The notes below the pieces were generated by a model that saw only the letters and a list, made by a program, of their open reading frames with translations, did no database searches and had not been told where the DNA came from. Below, piece after piece: positions 1 through 11,500 of a stretch of DNA of 64,000 nucleotides; position 1 is the first letter of the stretch, and each line of letters opens with the position of its first letter. The stretch is from Siphonodentalium dalli (lineage: Eukaryota > Mollusca > Scaphopoda > Gadilida > Siphonodentaliidae). The DNA lies in assembly GCA_032622095.1 (NCBI GenBank), contig CP136065.1:112013195-112077194 (forward strand). Direction: 5' to 3'. The position numbers and the translations under genes were made by a program.

Positions 1-202
1 GATCAAACTTCAGCTATTTTGTAAGTCCATTGGGAAACAAATCAGACAAACATTAATGGACAGTGGGAGGATTTACTTGTGAATATGCTTATGTATTCTG
101 GGAGTCGTCATATTTGTCTGAGAAAAAAATCATGTCGGTTGACATAGTCTATCTAACAAGCTTTGTGTGGACAATTTATGTGAGTAATCTGGATATATTT
201 AA

Positions 203-470
203 TTTTGTCTCATTAAAGGCACACCCAATAAACTGCCATAAACAGAAAGAATATTAAAATATAGACATATTTTGTTCTTATAGCAATCATAAATATCATG
301 TAAATAGTATGTTATTGTCAAGTCCATTCACTTTGATATGTAAACAAATACCAGGTTGTGTAACGTTTTTGGCCTTTGTTTACATAACAAAGCACACAAA
401 CTTGACAATGAAATACTATTTACATGATATTTATCCATCCGTGCCTTTAATATTGCTGTAGGAGACATTT
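203..470. repeat. Foldback (miniature inverted-repeat) element with nested arms
   Basis: Outer arms: TTTTGTCTCATTAAAGGCAC at the left and, inverted, GTGCCTTTAATATTGCTGTA at 441-460. Inner arms: 289-323 against 400-434 (AAATATCATGTAAATAGTAT and its reverse complement). No open frame of note. A half copy lies at 8719-8845. Confidence 0.65.
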
Positions 471-796
471 TTGTCTATAACAGAACAAATATTGTAGTAG
501 AGAGTACTTATCAATGCTAGTGAGCGGCAGGCAAATTGCATCAATTTCAGATTTTATGAAAGTAGTGGCATATCTTGTGAATGGTGGGACCCCAACATGT
601 TTGTAACTGCAAATTGTAATTATGATTTTGCAAAACGTCTTAGCTATTATGGCCCTTTTTCAACTTCTAATTAACCAAATTTGACTACATTTCGGTTCAC
701 GATCGATAAATTGTTTGGATTATGTGATCAGAATCACAGTTGGTATTTGAGTTTCTCAGCCAAAAATACAGGAAAATTATTGTCCCCTGAAAAAAT

Positions 797-900
797 AAGA
801 CAGTCAATGACTGGAGTCACTCACCTAACTGAGAAGACTGGGACTATGAAGACTTCAAACAGTCAGTACTTGTCAAATTTACTTCAAAACAAGTAGCTAG
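797..900 (+). repeat. Pearl-like left-end fragment
   Basis: Matches the AAGACAGTCAATGACTG...GCTCACC...GACTG...GAAGACTGGGACT module found at 1325, 12956, 14937, 16211, 26161, 37986 and 57393. Diverged, and without the cores or right end. The intervening stretch to 1325 shows nothing I recognise. Confidence 0.55.
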
Positions 901-1324
901 AACTACACTCAGCTCAGAAATTGAGCGATGTCTGCCCCTTCTTGAATAACCAATCCCTTTGAGCAAACCTGATATGAGATATACATGTTGTAATGTGACT
1001 AGATGACCAAATAGTCGCCAAGTCTCTGTTTTAATTATAATTTTACATCTGCAGTCTATTCCAATAACAAGTAGAATATTGATGATGAACACACCAAGGA
1101 AATAATACATGTATTTTTTGCAACAGCAGAATTGGGAATCAGAAATTGTTATCCTCCCAAAGATGAGTACTGTTTTACTCAGCTGCTTCTTGTATGAGTT
1201 GGTCCCAGCATTGCCATACCAATCTACCCAAGGATGAACAGGACATCTATATATTTCAATAGTCATACCATTTAAAGTACTAGAAGAATGAAGTGTGCTG
1301 ACATTGGCATCACATGGATAATCA

Positions 1325-1465
1325 ACAAGACAGTCAATGACTTGAGTCGCTCACCTGACTGCAAAGACTGAGTCGACTGGGACTCTGAAGACTACAACAG
1401 TCAATACTTGTCAAAATTACTTGAGGCAAGTAGTTCTAAACAGGGACATAGCTCCCAAACAAGAT
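1325..1465 (+). repeat. Pearl-like left-end fragment
   Basis: Second isolated left-end module, from AAGACAGTCAATGACTTGAG to TAGTTCTAAACAGGGACATAG, the same order of motifs as the complete elements at 14937 and 57393. Truncated after the left end. Confidence 0.6.
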
Positions 1466-1558
1466 AAGGCTCTTTGGTTTGACCTCTGGTATTGCTTAAA
1501 CATTTAAACTTTCTGTATTCCTTATCGCTCCATTGATTGTAATTGTATGTGATTGTAT

Positions 1559-3495
1559 ATCATTATCACCTCTCCAAGTTGAGCTACAGGGTTAATGACA
1601 CTTTCGTTACTGGTGTTATGGCCTTTTTAGCTCAACTTTACTTTGTAAAGTTTGAGCTATTGCCATGGCTTGGTATCCGTCGTGAGTGTGAGGGTGCGTG
1701 TGTGCGTGATTCGTCAACAATTTCCTTTAGCACGGGCTACAGTTCGTACCTTTGGTCCGATTATTATGAAATTTGTCATGGATGTTGACATTGACATGTA
1801 GATGGGAACGAGTCATTTTGGGGTCATTCGGAAAAGAAACATGGCCGCCAGTGGCCATCTTGGATTTCAAAATTCAATCCATTAGCACGGGCTACAGGCC
1901 GTACTGTTCGTCTTATTGTCATGAAATTTGTCATGGATGTTAATATTGACATGTAGATGGGAACGAGTAATTTTGGGGTCATTCGGCCAAAAAACATGGC
2001 CGCCAGCAGCTATCTTGGATTTTACTCTTTGTATGACTAAATTCTTTAGCACGGGCTACAGGTCGTACCTTTAGTCTGATCATCATAAAATTTGTCATGG
2101 ATGTTAACAATGACATGTAGATGGGAACAAGTCATTTTGGGGTCATTCGGCCGAAAAACATAGCCGCCAGCAGCCATCTTGGATTTTACTCTTTGTATGA
2201 CTAAATCCTTTAGCACGGGCTACAGGTCGTACCTTTATTCTGATCATCATAAAATTTGTCATGAATGTTAATAATGACATGTAGATGGGAACGAGTCATT
2301 TTGGGGTCATTCGGCCAAAAAACATGGCCACCAGCAGCCATCTTGGATTTTACTCTTTGTATGACTAAATCCTTTAGCACGGGCTACAGGTCGTACCTTT
2401 AGTCTGATCATCATAACATTTGTCATGGATGTTAACAATGACATGTAGATGGGAACGAGTCATTTTGGGGCCATTCGGTCAAAAAACATGGCCGCCAGCG
2501 GCCATCTTTGATTTAAAAATTCAATTCATTAGCACGGGCTACGACCATACTGTTCGTCTGATCATTATGAAATTTGTCATGGATGTTAATACTGACATGT
2601 AGATGGGAACGAGTAATTTTGGGGTCATTCGGCCAAAAAACATGGCCGCTGGCAGCCATCTTAGATTTTACTCTTTGCATGACTAAATCCTTTAGCACGG
2701 GCTACAGGTCGTACCTTTGGTCAGATCATCATGAAATTTGTCATGGATGTTAACAATGACATCTAAATGGGAACGAGTAATTTTGTAGTCATTCGGCCAA
2801 AAAACATGGCCGCAGCAGCCATCTTGGATATTACTCTTTGTATGACTAAATCCTTTAGCACGGGCTACAGGTCGTACCTTTAGTCTGATCATCATAAAAT
2901 TTGTCATGGATGTTAACATTGACATGTAGATGGGAACGAGTCATTTTGGGGTCATTCGGACAAAAAACATGGCCGACAGCGGCCATCTTGGATTTCAAAA
3001 TTCAATCCATTAGCACGGGCTACAGGTCGTACTGTTCATCTGATCATTATACAATTTGTCATGGATGTTAATATTGACATGTAGATGGGAACAAGTAATT
3101 TTGGGGTCATTCGGCCAAAAACATGGCCACCAGCAGCCATCTTGGATTTTACTCTTTGCATGACTAAATCCTTTGACATGGGCTACAGGTAGTACCTTTG
3201 GTCAGATCATTATGAAATTTGTCTTGACTTTTGACATGTAGATGGGAACGAGTCATCTTGTATTCTACTCTTTGCATGACTAAAGCTATCAAGAATTGTT
3301 GGAAAACATAGCCGCCAGCAACCATCTTAGATTTAACTTTTATATACATGTATGTATATATATATGTCTTCATGTTGATAAACTAGTAAATTAGACATTC
3401 AACTTTCCACATTACTAATCACTCCATCGACAGTAACACATTAAATTATTCCCTTTCCAAGTTGAGCTACAGTGTCATTGACACTTTCATTTATT
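1559..3495 (+). repeat. Tandem-repeat element, ~160-bp units, copy 1
   Basis: Bounded by two copies of TCCAAGTTGAGCTACAG...GACACTTTC (1569-1607 and 3457-3490). Near the left end is a hairpin: TTTTTAGCTCAACTTTAC, then TTTGTAAAGTTTGAGC (1625-1662). Ten units follow, each marked by TAGCACGGGCTACA or a variant at about 1728, 1882, 2047, 2211, 2375, 2530, 2693, 2857, 3011 and 3172. Two unit types differ in length: ~154 bp (TTCAAAATTCAATCC before the marker) and ~164 bp (TTTACTCTTTGTATGAC). A copy in the opposite orientation is at 11427-12546. Confidence 0.85.
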
Positions 3496-3769
3496 ATTAG
3501 AATTTGCTGACTATTTAGCCACACCCCAGCGATGCTCTTGTATCCCGGTAATGTGAAGGCTTGCTGTTGTTTCAGACTATCAAACCCGTAGCTGTTCAAT
3601 AGTCTTGGTTCACTCAGACTGGGCATTTCTGAATGTGAAAGTCCTATTAAGATAGGACCATATTAAATCAATTAGATCTGGCTCGCTGAATAACACAATT
3701 TGATTTCCATCATCTGTAGCTATTGTTTGGCTTTGAAGAAAGCCCTTTCTGTTCTGAATTAATTATCCC

Positions 3770-4020
3770 ACTCAGTTATAAAAGTATACATTGGAATGGT
3801 CTATTATTCATTTGGAGGGCTGTCCATGAAAAATGAGCAGACGAGAGACTGTCAAAAAGATAAGACAAGAAGGAGTTCTATTCATTGGAGAGAAATGTTC
3901 AGATAATAAGTTCAACAAACTTATTGTCTGATCATTTCCTTAGGAAACTACTCGTCAATGAGTATTTTAGTATAGAAATGGTTAATTCAGGTCACAATAA
4001 TGATTGTTTTGAGTAGGAAT
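3770..4020 (+). repeat. Dispersed repeat shared with 50120-50308 and 52980-53190
   Basis: Shares CCCACTCAGTTATAAAAGTA, AATGGTCTATTATTCAT and the GTTCAGATAATAAGTTCAAC motif with the other two sites (the last inverted). No end repeats could be fixed. The stretch 4020-4786 holds nothing I recognise. Confidence 0.5.
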
Positions 4021-4786
4021 AAATACTTCTGGAACCTAAATTAAACTGAACTTTAGTGGAATCCTGATGAAATTCATAAAAACTGATGGTTGTTATTGTT
4101 ATCTTGTCCACTTAAAAGCATTGGTTTATTAATTGCAACAAAAATTTTGTTTGGAAGGGAAATATTTGTTGGAAAATTATTTTATTCAATATCTATAACA
4201 GCATCTCTTCCCAGAAAATTATTTGAATGCTTGCATGAATGGAGTGCTTGGTCTTTCCGATGATTTCATTACTTGAAGTTATGGCTCCATTTTACGAAGA
4301 TGTAGTTTTTGAATTATTTGCCATGACTATAAATTAAATTCTGAAATAAGACATTTGTTCGCTATCTTAAATGCAAATCTAATGATACTGGTGATAAAAG
4401 TGAAAATGGTGGGAAAAAATATTCACAATTACCATTTGAATAAAATATCAGATTTTTGTAAAGAATTCTCAGACTTGAAAAAGATAATATTCAAGGGGAA
4501 AATGTTCCGGGAATTGCTCATATTATAAATGCAGATTGTTGGCATTACATAAGTCTAGTTTCCAGGGATGAATTATCTAATGAGAAAATAACTGACTCTA
4601 ATGCAGATAAAATATTTGCTATAAACATCCCTGAGCACAAATCAGTATAACTTATATTCAATTTGATTTATAAATACATTACTCAATTCGATTCAATGTT
4701 TGATTCACAAATAACTTGCAAAATTCAATTCAATACTGATATGAATCAACACCCCTATCCCCCATCTTCATCTCACATGGTGCACG

Positions 4787-5062
4787 TTTATTAGCCCATG
4801 CTCATACCAATACACCAAAAAAAGCTCATGCATCCCACTATCACAGCCAGAAATGTCAAATCATTAAACTCAAATTGGTTTTACATGTATATCTTTTACT
4901 AAAATAATGCCCGATAGAAATTTCCATGATATCAAAGTCTGGAATGATGCTGAATTCTGACCATAAAACTTTCAACATTTGTGAAGAATCTATCACTGGC
5001 TGTCATCCCGGGCTATCAGATCCAGCTGAGTCAGAGATACATTTCCGTAAATGGAAATAAAA
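4787..5062 (-). promoter_or_regulatory. NFRKB 3' untranslated region with candidate polyadenylation signal
   Basis: On the minus strand the first AATAAA after the stop lies at 4787-4792, 271 bases beyond the stop, and is followed by a G/T-rich stretch (GGGGTGTTG at about 4750). Another AATAAA is at 4181-4186. No coding signal is seen in this stretch. Which signal is used cannot be told from sequence. Confidence 0.35.
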
Positions 5063-5595
5063 TCAGTCACTCTTTGCTTGAGAAGTCACATCACCTTGTT
5101 CTGTCCTCACAGTAGTAACATCAACAGGCACAGTTCTGTTAATAACCTCTGTTTCCGTTTTAAATGCAACAACATCCACAGGTTGGGCTAGAATTTCTGG
5201 AGGCACTTTTCCAATTAATCCGCCAATGTTAGCACTAGTAGAAGGATTGTTTGTCACAACACGACCTAATGTTTGTAACACACCAATGCCAGGCTGGGGT
5301 AATGCCTGTGTTCCGGCAAGTTTCATAACAGGGGGTGGTGTGATAATTCTTGCATACACAGGTTGAGGTTTTCCTTTTGGTGAAGCTTTTCCAGGTTGTT
5401 TTGCAGATGATTGAACTATTTGACTCATAGTGAGTTCTGTACTTGTGACGACTTGCTGTTGTAATCCTGGTTGAGATATGAGTATCGTAGCTTGTCCAGG
5501 CTTCAGACTAGCTTGAGATAGCATTGTTCTCACGACTTGAATACCGTGGCCAGGTTTTCCACCAGGAGCGCTCATTATCAATGGAGCAACATGGG
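5063..5595 (-). CDS. NFRKB: NFRKB terminal coding exon (residues 869-1045 and stop)
   Basis: Acceptor TTTTTTTCCAG at 5596-5605 with a strong pyrimidine tract. It encodes AHVAPLIMSAPGGKPGHGIQ, then Val/Thr/Gln/Pro-rich sequence (PGQATILISQPGLQQQVV, VYARIITPPPVMKLAGTQAL), ending DVTTVRTEQGDVTSQAKSD and a stop at 5063-5065. The long TTG-started frame here is part of this exon, not a separate gene. The extreme C-terminus is not well conserved, so this end rests on frame and splice signal. Confidence 0.85.
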
Positions 5596-8500
5596 CTGGA
5601 AAAAAAGAATCGAGATCACTTACATGTCAACCATATAGGACACAAGGCAAGAACGTGGTTCAGCTGACAAATGTTTGAAATATACATGGCTTGTTTCAAG
5701 ATTTAAACAATACACATGTGACCCGGGGAAAGAGAAAACAAATATTTATACCTCAAATATTTTCAACTGATGTCCATAGTTTAGTTGAAAACATATTTTA
5801 TGAATTATAATATGCCATAATTTGGGGCTTAGGTCCTGTCCAATGCCATGTTCAAACTTTTGATCAGTCACTCTTTGATTGTGAAAACATAAGCTCCAAT
5901 AAATGCTGGTGAATGGATAATGAACGAGAGGCCGATCACGATCGGCAGATGTTTAACCCATACCTTGGCGATACTGATTAGCTATTTTAATAGATTCTTA
6001 CACCAACCTTTTCATGAGTGCAAAAAAAATAAACAATTCACACCTTACTATTGAGGTCACAAGTGGAATCAGACTTACTGGGCACCTTGCTCACATATGC
6101 ACAATAGGAACATGGATATGGCAATCAATTTCAACCAGATATGTCTTATAGAGTGATAAAGCTAATTAAGCTAAATCCATAGTCAGAAAGATGCACCATA
6201 GCTGTTTTTATTATGTTTTTTGTTAGTTGCATATTAAAAATTCATGGGATCATTTAGATGGGAGAAAAGGGTTAATATTTCCCATTTAAAAAATCAATAC
6301 ATGAACCACTGTACAAGTGAGGGATGTATAGACTTGGATATAAAATTATTGATAATGATTGGATATAAAATATTTTAATGCTGAATTTTTAGATAGCTAG
6401 AGGTATATGTACTAGTATGAGATTGGTCAGATTGAAAATAAGATTCATTACATTGGATAGCATACTGTATGACCATGGATTGGAATGGGTAGGGTTAATT
6501 TTCTTCTAAGCTGAACATTGGAAAGATGTAATTTATGTAACAGCGGAAATATAATTTATGGTTAATTTTATCAAACCAATCGAGCCCAAAATCTAAACAA
6601 GTGAAGAATGCATCAACATGGATGCAATTATATATAGTGATCATGTAAAGTATATCTAGTTACTAATATCACATTGTGTCAACAGGATTGGTGGAGATGT
6701 TAATATTTTTAAGCAAATCAACCATATGACTCTCAATATGCAGGTTAGGGGTGTGTTATCATAAACTATGCCAAGAACTATAAATAAAATAAATGGAAAT
6801 ATTTGAGTTATGAAATCGGATAGAATAGGGTTAATCTTATCCAAACTAATGAACTGATAAACACAAAAAAGTCTATAAAAAGCATGTCATTGGATTTAGC
6901 AAAACCCACACAACAAGCCAGTCCCTAATGTCATGAAGACTATATAGACAGCAGACACCTACATGTATGTGGAAGTTAATGACCTCTGGCCATCACTGTC
7001 ATATTCATTTTATTTATGCAGTAGAGTGAGGCTTGAGATCAGATTATAGGAATGTGAGACTTAAATAAACAAACACTGCACACAGCCCAGATGCTGTGAC
7101 AAGCTTCTCCAGAGATGAGCTCAATTATTCACTTAGTGTTATTTGTCTGTCTCCAACTAGCATTGGCTAAGGAGAACCCCTAAACACTCTGTGAGCCATG
7201 GTATTTATCTAATGTGAAGCTAAAGAGAAACTCATACACTGGCTGTGTAATAAGATCTCCTCTGCTAAGCTGACTGCCTGCAGGCATTAATTAGATTATA
7301 AGCTACTTGAATTTTAAATGGCCATAACTATGTTAATATATACCAGATCAAACTCAAATTTGAACCTGATCTGTATTTTGGGGTGAGGACCATATGTACC
7401 AAATTTGGTGCTGATCAGAAGAAAAATATTTAAGTTAACACAGTTTGGATTAAGTCTATTTAAAAACAAGAGCAGAAAGGGTTAACTAAACGATACCAAA
7501 AACCATACAGATAAAGAACGTGCTAAGAAAAACCTAGGTAAGAAATATGAGGCATATCAGAAGAAAATTGTTTGACTTAGATGCATCAGATAGCATTTGT
7601 GTGCAGGGTTAATTTTTTCCAAACCGATCAACCGATCGATACCAAAAACTATACAGGTGAGGGGTGTGTCATTATAAACCTACATATCAAATATGAAAAC
7701 AATCGGACAAAAAGTACTTTGGTTACAGCATCGGATGGCTCATGCCTATGTGCGGATGCAAAGTGTTAATAATTTCTAAACCGATCAACTGATCGATACC
7801 AAAAACTATACAGGTGAGGAGTGTGTTATCATAAACATGCACATAAAATTTTAACACGATCCGATAAAAAATATTCAAGTAATTGAATCGGAAAGCAAGT
7901 GTCTACGGACAGACGGACAGACGGACAGACAGACAGACGGACGGACGGACAGACGGACGGACGGACGGACGAACGACGGATGGTTGATCCGGACGTCGGC
8001 ATTATGTGTACCATACATGGTATGGGTACACATAAAAAGCCTGCTTCCCATCTATCATTGTTGAGTGTGGATATTCTCTACCCCATGCTGCATTCTCAAC
8101 GACTCGGCCATTTCCACTTCGCTGAGGAAATAACCTCTTCCATAAATAGAAACCATACCTGCCGGTCTATTTCAATCACATTATTGACCATGTGCATACT
8201 ACCGGTAAGTATGTCTATTGGCTGGGAGACTTGTCTGTTAAACTTGATTATTGCCATGTATTTCTATTTATCACTATTTAATGCATGATCTAGTCTGGTA
8301 CTGGCGTACAGTGAATACATTCTGCTCCTGTCACATAACCTAAGCAAAGCGGAATTGGCCGTGCTGTTGACAATGTCCATGTTGGTCAGGCCTCAAAATA
8401 TGGTGCTGGTCATTTGCAGAATGAGGTCCTTAGAGGGTGAATTATTGATGCTACACCACACAGCAGGCTATTATCACCAAATTCATCCTCTGGGGACCTT

Positions 8501-11500
8501 AGTCTGCATGGTCTCATCTGCTATGTGAGACCTAGACATGCATTTCAATTCCCGAATGGTGAGATGCACCCATTGGGCACCAATGATTATGTCTTGTGTC
8601 AGCTTCTGATTTGGGGATATAGAGAAACTAAACTAAAAAAGAAACTTGCTAAAGAAGTTTGTTAAAGATATGGGTGGGTTTCGTGTTGGTTATTGCTGTT
8701 AAAATAGTCACATCCGCTAAAACTGCCATAAACAGAAAGAATATTATATAATAGACAGATTTTGTTCTTATACCAATCATAAATATCATGTACATGGCAA
8801 GTTGTTGTCACGTTTGCACACTTTATTATGTAAATAAAAGGTCGCCAACCACCGTGTCCCCCAAAATGGTGGTTAACTCCAAGATGGCTAACTCCAAGGT
8901 GGCTAACTCTGAAATTGGCAGTGTTAATGAAATCGGTTAATATTTGTTCAAGTTATTGCGCTTATGACAAAAATGACCAGCACCATATTTTGAGGCCTGA
9001 TGCTGGTTCATGAGCATAACCTAACATCACTTGAATCTATGATGACTGTGATGTCTAGTGGTTCATGAGCATACCTAACATCACTTGAATCTATGATGAC
9101 TGTGATGTCTAATGGTTCATGAGCATACCTAACATCACTTGAATCTATGATGACTGTGATGTCTGATGATCCAGATACAGATATGTTACAGATAGTTTTG
9201 TGAATGCACTTCACATGGATGCAGTTTTCAATCCAAGGGATATAACTCTACAATACTGGACAAAGTTCTGTGTCTTGGTTGTGAAAGAAATCTATTGATG
9301 CAACAAGCAAAAGGAGTCGTATCAATTTTATTCATCAGTGATTCACTGCACAGAAAATCTGTTTTTAATTTGATAAGCTGATTAGATGCAGATCGGTACC
9401 ACCCGATTAGCAGACAACAGATAATCAAAACAAACTTACATGCTTTGACAATATATAATAATTGTTTATAAGACAGTTGTATTATTGATGGTCCATATAC
9501 AATTGATTTACCAATATAAATTTAATACATTCCAAAGATATAGAATATTTATCATTCAAAGGGGTACTATACATTAAATCCGGCCATTTGGGACCATCTC
9601 CTTTAATACTCAACAGAATATATGCAACAAATGAATGCATTTGAGCTATGGATTAGTGCAAAATACACATGTGTGCTCTATGAAGAATGCAAATAACATG
9701 TTAATTATAATGAAAATGAATTTATGACCATAACTTTGAGACAGTCAGAGTGGGGAGTGGAGTTAGAGAAGGCCACCAACAATTGATATATATTAAAATT
9801 TTATGTTCGAAATTTAGATGGGAATATCTGTAGATGGCTTAATTCAAAGGTATTTTTGCCGGGAACTAATGAAGCGGTTTATGAAGTTGCAAGAGTTACA
9901 TTGATAGAGTCAGTGAAGGGAATCAATGGGGAGGCACAAAAATCAATAAAATGTGAAAGTCCATGAGATTTTTGGGCCATCGCAAATCAGGGATTGTGGT
10001 CAGCACCATTTTTTTTTTCTGCCGATGTCCACAATATATAGGGACCTTCCGATTCTTGGAGACAGACAAAACATAACCTACGATAACTGTTTAGCCCGGA
10101 TATCCCTGCTAGATAGTTACAAATTCATTTCATGAATTCTTTCAGATAAAAAAATGTTTGAGTTATCGCAACATGCGTGAATTCTAAGTAAATGAGAGGC
10201 CGATCACGATCGGCAGATGTTAACCCATCCCTTGGCGATAGTAAATTACTATGATCGGAATCATAAATGAGAGTTTTGGTGTTGAATTATAGAGTATACT
10301 TTTATGTACTATTATAGACAAATGTACATAACACAAATTATTTGAATTTATGGGTCACTAGCATTTATATAAGAGAATGCACTGGTACAGCTAAACCACC
10401 ACAGCCTTGGGTGAAAGGTGGCCAGGACATGGAATACTTGGGTTAAGAGAGTTTACAATAACCAGAGTAAGAGTGCAAATTAATTAGATAGAGCTACTGC
10501 CTGTAAGCCTGTCCCTCAAAAACATAGCTGGTTTCACCTCACACTAATGTCTAAAAATAACTCTAATTATCAATAACTCAGATACTGTTTGTCTCTCACA
10601 GAGATAAAGTTTTACTGCTGGTAATCAATTAGTAGTTGACTGCTGTGGTTATCTGTTAAATTCTTAGTTGAAAAAGGGCCATAACTCTGGTATAAAATGA
10701 TGGATCTAACCCATATTCAATCTCGATTTGTATTTTGAGTTGAGAAACTCGCATACCAAATTTGGTTCTTATCAGTTGAAAAATGGTTGATTTATCAAAA
10801 TATGCAGAAATTCTATGTCAAAGGGCCATACCTCCATTGAAAAATATCGGATCAAACCCATATTCGAACTCGATCTGTATTTTGGTCCGAGAAACTTGCA
10901 TACCAAATTTGATTCTGATCAGATAATTTTTTTGGAGTTATGGTAGCATGCATGAATTCTAAGTCGAAAAAGGGCCATAACTCTGTAAAAAAAACTCGGA
11001 TCGAACCCATATTCGAACTCGATCTGTATTTGGTGCTGAGAAATTCATATACAAAATTTGGTTCCGATCAGATAGAACATATTTCAGTTATCGCACCATC
11101 CGTAAAGTGTCTACAGACAGACAGACAGACGGACGGACTAACGACGAGTGGTCAATCCGGACAACGACACTATGTTTACCATACTATGGTATGGGTAAAC
11201 ATAAAAAAGGGCTATAACTCTGTAAAAAAAAACTCAGATCAAACCCATATTCGAACTCGATCTGTATTTTAGGCTGACAAACTCATATACATATTTGGCT
11301 CCGATTGGATAAAATATGTTTGAGTTATTGCACCATGCATAAAATGTCTACAGACAAACAGACGAGTGGACGATGAGTGGTCAATCCGGACATTGACACT
11401 ATGTGTACCATATATAGTATGGGTACACATAATGAAAGTGTCAATGACACTGTAGCTCAATTTGGAAAGGAGTTAATTTTTTGCTGAGCAATGATTAGAA

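Noticed and set aside
844-1266. 140-codon minus-strand frame
   Set aside because: No family motif, no splice support, begins within a repeat left end and runs through unremarkable AT-rich sequence.
7906-7978. Tetranucleotide arrays considered as CRISPR-like repeats
   Set aside because: Period of four bases with no spacers; eukaryotic sequence context.
7899-8288. Plus-strand frame starting with a Thr/Asp/Gly-rich repeat
   Set aside because: The repetitive protein is a translation of the GACG/GACA tetranucleotide tract; the same happens on the minus strand.
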